Shown here piece after piece: positions 5,967-8,805 of a stretch of 8,805 nt of DNA. The stretch spans positions 1 through 8,805 of the forward strand of contig JALUZN010000248.1 of the NCBI GenBank assembly GCA_027011835.1. The letters are read 5' to 3'. Within the stretch, counting starts at the first letter, position 1. Every line of letters begins with the position of its first letter. A program made the position numbers and the translations under genes. This DNA comes from Draconibacterium sp. Lineage in GTDB: Bacteria; Bacteroidota; Bacteroidia; Bacteroidales; Prolixibacteraceae. A model generated the notes under the pieces. The model had not been told where the DNA came from. It saw only the letters and a program-made list of their open reading frames with translations, and did not search any database.

Positions 5967-7130
5967 ATGTCAAAAATATTAGTAATCGACGACGAAAGAA
6001 GCATCAGGAATACACTAAAAGATATTTTGGAGTATGAGAAATATGAGGTTGATTTGGCCGAAGACGGCATAAAAGGAATAGAGAAAATAAAAAATTCCGA
6101 ATACGATATTGTTCTTTGCGACATAAAAATGCCCGGAATGGATGGGATTGAAGTGTTGGAACATCTGACAAAACTTGCTCCCGACACTCCGGTTGTTATG
6201 ATCTCGGGGCATGGTAACATCGACACAGCTGTTGATTCGATAAAGAAAGGAGCATTCGACTATATCGAAAAACCATTAGATTTAAACCGGCTGCTAATTA
6301 CCATTCGTAATGCAATGGACAAATCGAGTTTGGTAACCGAAACAAAAATTCTAAAAAAGAAAGTTGACAAGAAATATGAGATTATTGGTAATTCGGAAGC
6401 CATAACAACAGTTTTAGAAATGGCCGACCGCGTAGCTCCCACTGATGCTCGCGTTTTAATAACCGGTGCAAACGGATCGGGAAAAGAGTTAATTGCCCGC
6501 CGGATTCATAACCAAAGCAATCGTTCTAAGGGGCCATTTGTTGAAGTTAACTGTGCAGCAATTCCATCGGAGCTAATAGAGAGCGAGCTTTTTGGACATG
6601 AAAAAGGGGCTTTTACTTCGGCAGTTAAACAACGAAAAGGTAAGTTTGAGCAGGCAAACGGAGGCACTCTTTTTCTCGACGAAATTGGCGATATGAGTCT
6701 TTCTGCACAGGCAAAAGTGTTACGGGCACTGCAAGAGAATGTAATTAACAGAGTTGGTGGCGACAAGCATATAAAAGTGGATGTGCGTGTGATTGCGGCA
6801 ACCAACAAAAACCTGTCAGACGAAATAGCAGAAAAACATTTTCGCGAAGATTTGTATCACCGCCTTAGTGTAATTCTTATTCAGGTTCCAACACTAAACG
6901 AGCGCTTAAACGACATTCCATTACTGGCTAAACATTTTACAAAACAAATTTGCGACGAATATGGAATGCCCGAAAAAACAATTACAGAAAAGGCATTTAA
7001 CGAGCTCCAAAAAATTAACTGGACAGGAAATATCCGTGAATTCAGAAATGTTATTGAACGATTAATTATTCTTTGCGATAAAGAAATTACCGATGCCGAT
7101 GTTTTGAAATTTGCCGCTCCTCTTAAATAG
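5967..7130 (+). CDS. NtrC-like sigma-54 response regulator, no HTH, GAFTSA variant
   Basis: A 387-residue two-component response regulator with a receiver domain (about 1-120) and a sigma-54-interaction AAA+ ATPase (about 138-365). The receiver has acidic pocket Asp8-Asp9, phosphoacceptor Asp52 (VLCDIKMPGMDG), Ser80 and Lys102. The AAA+ part has Walker A GANGSGK (167-173), Walker B TLFLDE (234-239), arginine-finger candidates Arg293 and Arg299 in FREDLYHRL, and sensor II WTGNIREFRN (352-361). Two oddities stand out. The sigma-54 contact loop reads GAFTSA (214-219, DNA 6606-6623) instead of GAFTGA. The protein also ends about 20 residues after sensor II, so the Fis-type HTH of NtrC is absent. 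HTH-less versions of about this length occur in Bacteroidota. No histidine kinase is adjacent, so it is an orphan here. It may activate from solution, bind DNA through a partner, or have lost sigma-54 activation. ATPase and receiver residues look intact. Confidence 0.93.
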   Translation: MSKILVIDDERSIRNTLKDILEYEKYEVDLAEDGIKGIEKIKNSEYDIVLCDIKMPGMDGIEVLEHLTKLAPDTPVVMISGHGNIDTAVDSIKKGAFDYIEKPLDLNRLLITIRNAMDKSSLVTETKILKKKVDKKYEIIGNSEAITTVLEMADRVAPTDARVLITGANGSGKELIARRIHNQSNRSKGPFVEVNCAAIPSELIESELFGHEKGAFTSAVKQRKGKFEQANGGTLFLDEIGDMSLSAQAKVLRALQENVINRVGGDKHIKVDVRVIAATNKNLSDEIAEKHFREDLYHRLSVILIQVPTLNERLNDIPLLAKHFTKQICDEYGMPEKTITEKAFNELQKINWTGNIREFRNVIERLIILCDKEITDADVLKFAAPLK

Positions 7131-7449
7131 GTTTGTTTTGTGTAAATAGCTGTTTAATACTTAAATAGATTGCTTTTCGACCCAATTCGCAGCAACCTGA
7201 AATTGGGAAATCCTGTAAGGCTATAAATTCAAAATAGGGTACCACTACTCTTTTGCTCCCTCTCGTCATTCAACAGTAGTTAAAACTTTAATTTACCTCT
7301 TATACAAGCAACGTGGGATTGAAATCTGTGAAAAAATTACCCAACTGTTTCCTTCGGTGGGTATCGAAACTGAAACATCGATGGGCATTTTCTCTCGATT
7401 GCACGCGATTATAGTTTTTTAAAAGAACAGGGTAACAATAGCAAGTGAA
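7131..7449. other. Convergent spacer between the response regulator and the glycosyltransferase
   Basis: This 319-base gap has no gene with a start codon and no clear terminator for either flanking gene. CCCAATT (7181-7187) and AATTGGG (7201-7207) form a 7-base inverted repeat with a 13-base loop but no U-tract on either strand. The right two thirds contains the coding-like open stretch described separately. Confidence 0.5.
7219..7422 (+). pseudogene. Possible decayed coding fragment, unidentified
   Basis: A stop-free frame of 67 codons runs from just after TAA 7216-7218 to TAA 7420-7422. It has no ATG until codon 55, so it is not a normal gene. The translation looks protein-like rather than low-complexity, for instance RHSTVVKTLIYLLYKQRGI, then EICEKITQLFPSVGIETET and SMGIFSRLHAIIVF, with mixed hydrophobic and charged residues unlike the Phe/Lys/Asn-rich translation of other spacers here. 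I do not recognise a family. It could be the 3' remnant of a lost gene, or a chance open frame. Confidence 0.25.
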
Positions 7450-8655
7450 CTAATTCCTGCTTGTTTGTTCTTCATTATAAAAATTGTTAAGTATTGTTAT
7501 CTGATTTTCAAGATTGTCTTTTTTGTAAAATTTGTTGTGAGCAAAGTTTAAGAATTTAAGAATTTTAAAGGCATTAAACTGATAAAAAAACCGTAGATTA
7601 AATGTTTCGGGTGTCGAACAGTTTTTATTTAAATCGTTTAATTCGTTCCAAAAATTATCCTCTTCTAAAAACTGTTTAATCGATTCGGGCAGTTTGGTAA
7701 TTAGCTTTACGAAAGTTGTTTCGTTAATTAAAAAGAATTTTTCTTTTAAGTCGAATAGTTTCTTTAAATCGGCAAATGCCTGAAAATTAAAAGCGATGGT
7801 TAAATCCTCTTCATCGTTCATCCATTTTTGTAAAATGGGGCCGGTACCAAATGGCACCCTGTCCGAGAGTCGTGCCGAAGGAAAAACTTTTGTAGTTGTA
7901 ATCTCGCCAACTGTTCCGATTTGCACCAAATTCTGAAGGAAATAGAAATCTTCTCCGGCCTGCCTGCGGTTCATTCCGCCACGTTTTACATACGCTTCAG
8001 CAGTTACGGCAAATGCCGAGCCCACTGTAAACATCGAATACGGGTAGGCGGTATATTGCAACGCTTTTTTGTAGTAGGCGAGGTATTTTTCGTAAAATCG
8101 TATTCCTTCAAGCTGTTTTTTCTTTAGCCCCAAAGTTTGGTGTTCGAATAAAATTGTTGCTCCTGCTTGTTTTGTATGTTTTTTGAAATGGGTTTCAATT
8201 TCAATAAAATAATTTTCGGCAACCAGTGTGTCGGCATCGAGCGAAACAATTATTCCGTTTGGTTTTTGTAATAAGTTAAACCGCCGAACCGCTTCGTCCA
8301 TTCCACTTTTTCGAGCCAGTCCTGCACCTGCCCACTTTTTTTGTAATTCCACCGGCCCGATTGCGAAAAAACGGATGCCTTCTTTTTTATTTTTTGAAAT
8401 CCACAAATCAACAGCCTCTTTTGTTGAATGGTTGAATGTTTTTATTTCATTCGGGGCAACCTCCGAATGATTAATCAGAATAATTACCTCGACCGAACAG
8501 TGGGGGAGCGAGCAACGATTTAGCGACTCTAATGTTTGTAAAATACCGGGTTCGCGAAAACAGGGAATTACAACCGAAATACCAAGCCCGCGATGGGGCA
8601 TTACTTTCAGCTTTGCTGTATTCTTCTGTTTTTGTAGGTATTTATCTGCAAACAT
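7450..8655 (-). CDS. Family 2 glycosyltransferase
   Basis: A GT-A fold glycosyltransferase of 401 residues from ATG 8655-8653. Residues 27-35 (SVVIPCFRE) are the nucleotide-sugar-binding first strand. SLDADT (138-143) holds the DxD-type metal and diphosphate motif (Asp140-Ala-Asp142). GEDFYF (234-239) is the likely catalytic-base region of GT2 enzymes. GAGLARKSGMDEAVRRF (110-126) is another conserved stretch. There is no signal peptide or membrane segment, so it should act in the cytoplasm or at the inner face of the membrane. The C-terminal part (about 280-401) is helical, Asn/Phe/Lys-rich and of unknown role. A TTG three codons upstream (8664-8662) is in frame but overlaps the candidate -7 box, so the ATG is preferred. 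Donor and acceptor cannot be predicted. No polysaccharide cluster is visible, and a terminator separates it from the upstream gene, so it is probably transcribed alone. Confidence 0.88.
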   Translation of the reverse strand: MFADKYLQKQKNTAKLKVMPHRGLGISVVIPCFREPGILQTLESLNRCSLPHCSVEVIILINHSEVAPNEIKTFNHSTKEAVDLWISKNKKEGIRFFAIGPVELQKKWAGAGLARKSGMDEAVRRFNLLQKPNGIIVSLDADTLVAENYFIEIETHFKKHTKQAGATILFEHQTLGLKKKQLEGIRFYEKYLAYYKKALQYTAYPYSMFTVGSAFAVTAEAYVKRGGMNRRQAGEDFYFLQNLVQIGTVGEITTTKVFPSARLSDRVPFGTGPILQKWMNDEEDLTIAFNFQAFADLKKLFDLKEKFFLINETTFVKLITKLPESIKQFLEEDNFWNELNDLNKNCSTPETFNLRFFYQFNAFKILKFLNFAHNKFYKKDNLENQITILNNFYNEEQTSRN

Positions 8656-8661
8656 AGTGCT

Positions 8662-8669
8662 CAAAGCTA
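8662..8669 (-). promoter_or_regulatory. Candidate -7 element for the glycosyltransferase
   Basis: On the minus strand TAGCTTTG (8669-8662) matches TAnnTTTG exactly and ends six bases before the ATG at 8655. No TTG lies at the expected -33 position, which is occupied by the terminator stem and U-tract. If used, transcription would begin at or within a few bases of the ATG, giving a leaderless or nearly leaderless mRNA. Confidence 0.35.
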
Positions 8670-8679
8670 CATTTTTTTC

Positions 8680-8708
8680 AAAAAAAAATCCGGAAATATT
8701 TCCGGATT
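8680..8708 (-). terminator. Intrinsic terminator of the right-edge minus-strand gene
   Basis: AATCCGGAAAT and ATTTCCGGATT form a perfect 22-base palindrome (8687-8708), folding into 9 pairs around the loop ATAT. On the minus strand it is followed by a run of nine T (8688-8680). It begins 22 bases after the stop of the partial gene at 8731 and sits just upstream of the glycosyltransferase start, insulating the two. Confidence 0.88.
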
Positions 8709-8730
8709 CATTTTAAATATTTTTTGTAAA

Positions 8731-8805
8731 CTATTTTGTTTTTTGCTCTTTTTGGTAATCGTCGTTTAACGCTTTTAAAACTACGGCAGTTAAATTGTCG
8801 GCTTC
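8731..8805 (-). CDS. C-terminal end of an unidentified protein (5' end outside window)
   Basis: The minus strand is open from the right edge to TAG 8733-8731, giving 24 residues: EADNLTAVVLKALNDDY, then QKEQKTK. The hydrophobic strand followed by a charged tail looks like a genuine protein end, and the strong terminator 22 bases downstream supports it. The DNLTAVVLK string faintly recalls the last strand of PP2C-type phosphatases (DN-T-VVV), but 24 residues are too few to assign a family. Confidence 0.6.
   Translation of the reverse strand, partial: EADNLTAVVLKALNDDYQKEQKTK

Noticed and set aside
5714..6037. A 107-codon plus-strand frame starting with TTG
   Set aside because: It overlaps the first 71 bases of the well-supported response regulator in a different frame, its translation is Ser/Asn/Phe/Leu-rich like translated AT spacer, and it has no recognisable motif.
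7181..7207. Hairpin CCCAATT/AATTGGG as a terminator of the response regulator or glycosyltransferase
   Set aside because: The loop is 13 bases and there is no T-run after the stem on either strand.
8656..8664. TTG start of the glycosyltransferase three codons upstream of the ATG
   Set aside because: It overlaps the candidate -7 box, adds only Met-Ser-Thr, and a normal ATG follows immediately.
8711..8805. Alternative minus-strand reading frame at the right edge ending at 8710
   Set aside because: It is open but translates to a Lys/Arg/Asn-rich string and would end almost on the terminator stem; the frame ending at 8731 is more protein-like.

Overview
The window looks like core chromosome of a Bacteroidota bacterium (possibly a marine or anaerobic Marinilabiliales/Prolixibacteraceae type; the rank below phylum is an inference). 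Supporting signs are the DUF4290-murA gene pair, found in this phylum; promoters of the TTG-N18/19-TAnnTTTG type; the near absence of Shine-Dalgarno sequences; AT-rich spacers; and a sigma-54 activator lacking the usual DNA-binding domain.

Layout, left to right. Bases 2-118 hold the last 38 codons of an IS30-family transposase that enters from outside the window. After a promoter region come a DUF4290 gene and murA (265-2184), 18 bases apart and probably one operon, making the first committed enzyme of peptidoglycan synthesis. A secreted TlpA-like thioredoxin (2294-2809) has its own promoter and is closed by a long hairpin. Next is a stress block, grpE-dnaJ (2976-4732), the co-chaperones of DnaK, followed 26 bases later by a Crp/Fnr-type regulator with a GTG start (4759-5388). 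A strong intrinsic terminator lies about 120 bases past its stop. A 578-base gene-poor spacer precedes an orphan NtrC-like response regulator (5967-7130). A 319-base convergent spacer carries what may be a decayed coding fragment. On the minus strand are a family-2 glycosyltransferase (7450-8655), a terminator, and the last 24 codons of an unidentified gene at the right edge.

Most of the window is housekeeping: cell-wall precursor synthesis, extracytoplasmic thiol chemistry, protein folding, and two regulators. I see no defence island, CRISPR array, tRNA or rRNA, and no convincing new multi-gene system. The points most worth following are the Asp-for-Cys MurA active site (predicted fosfomycin insensitivity), the GAFTSA loop and missing HTH in the sigma-54-type regulator, the cysteine cluster in the Crp/Fnr sensor domain together with a CRP-like site over its own stop codon, and the possible decayed gene at 7219-7422.
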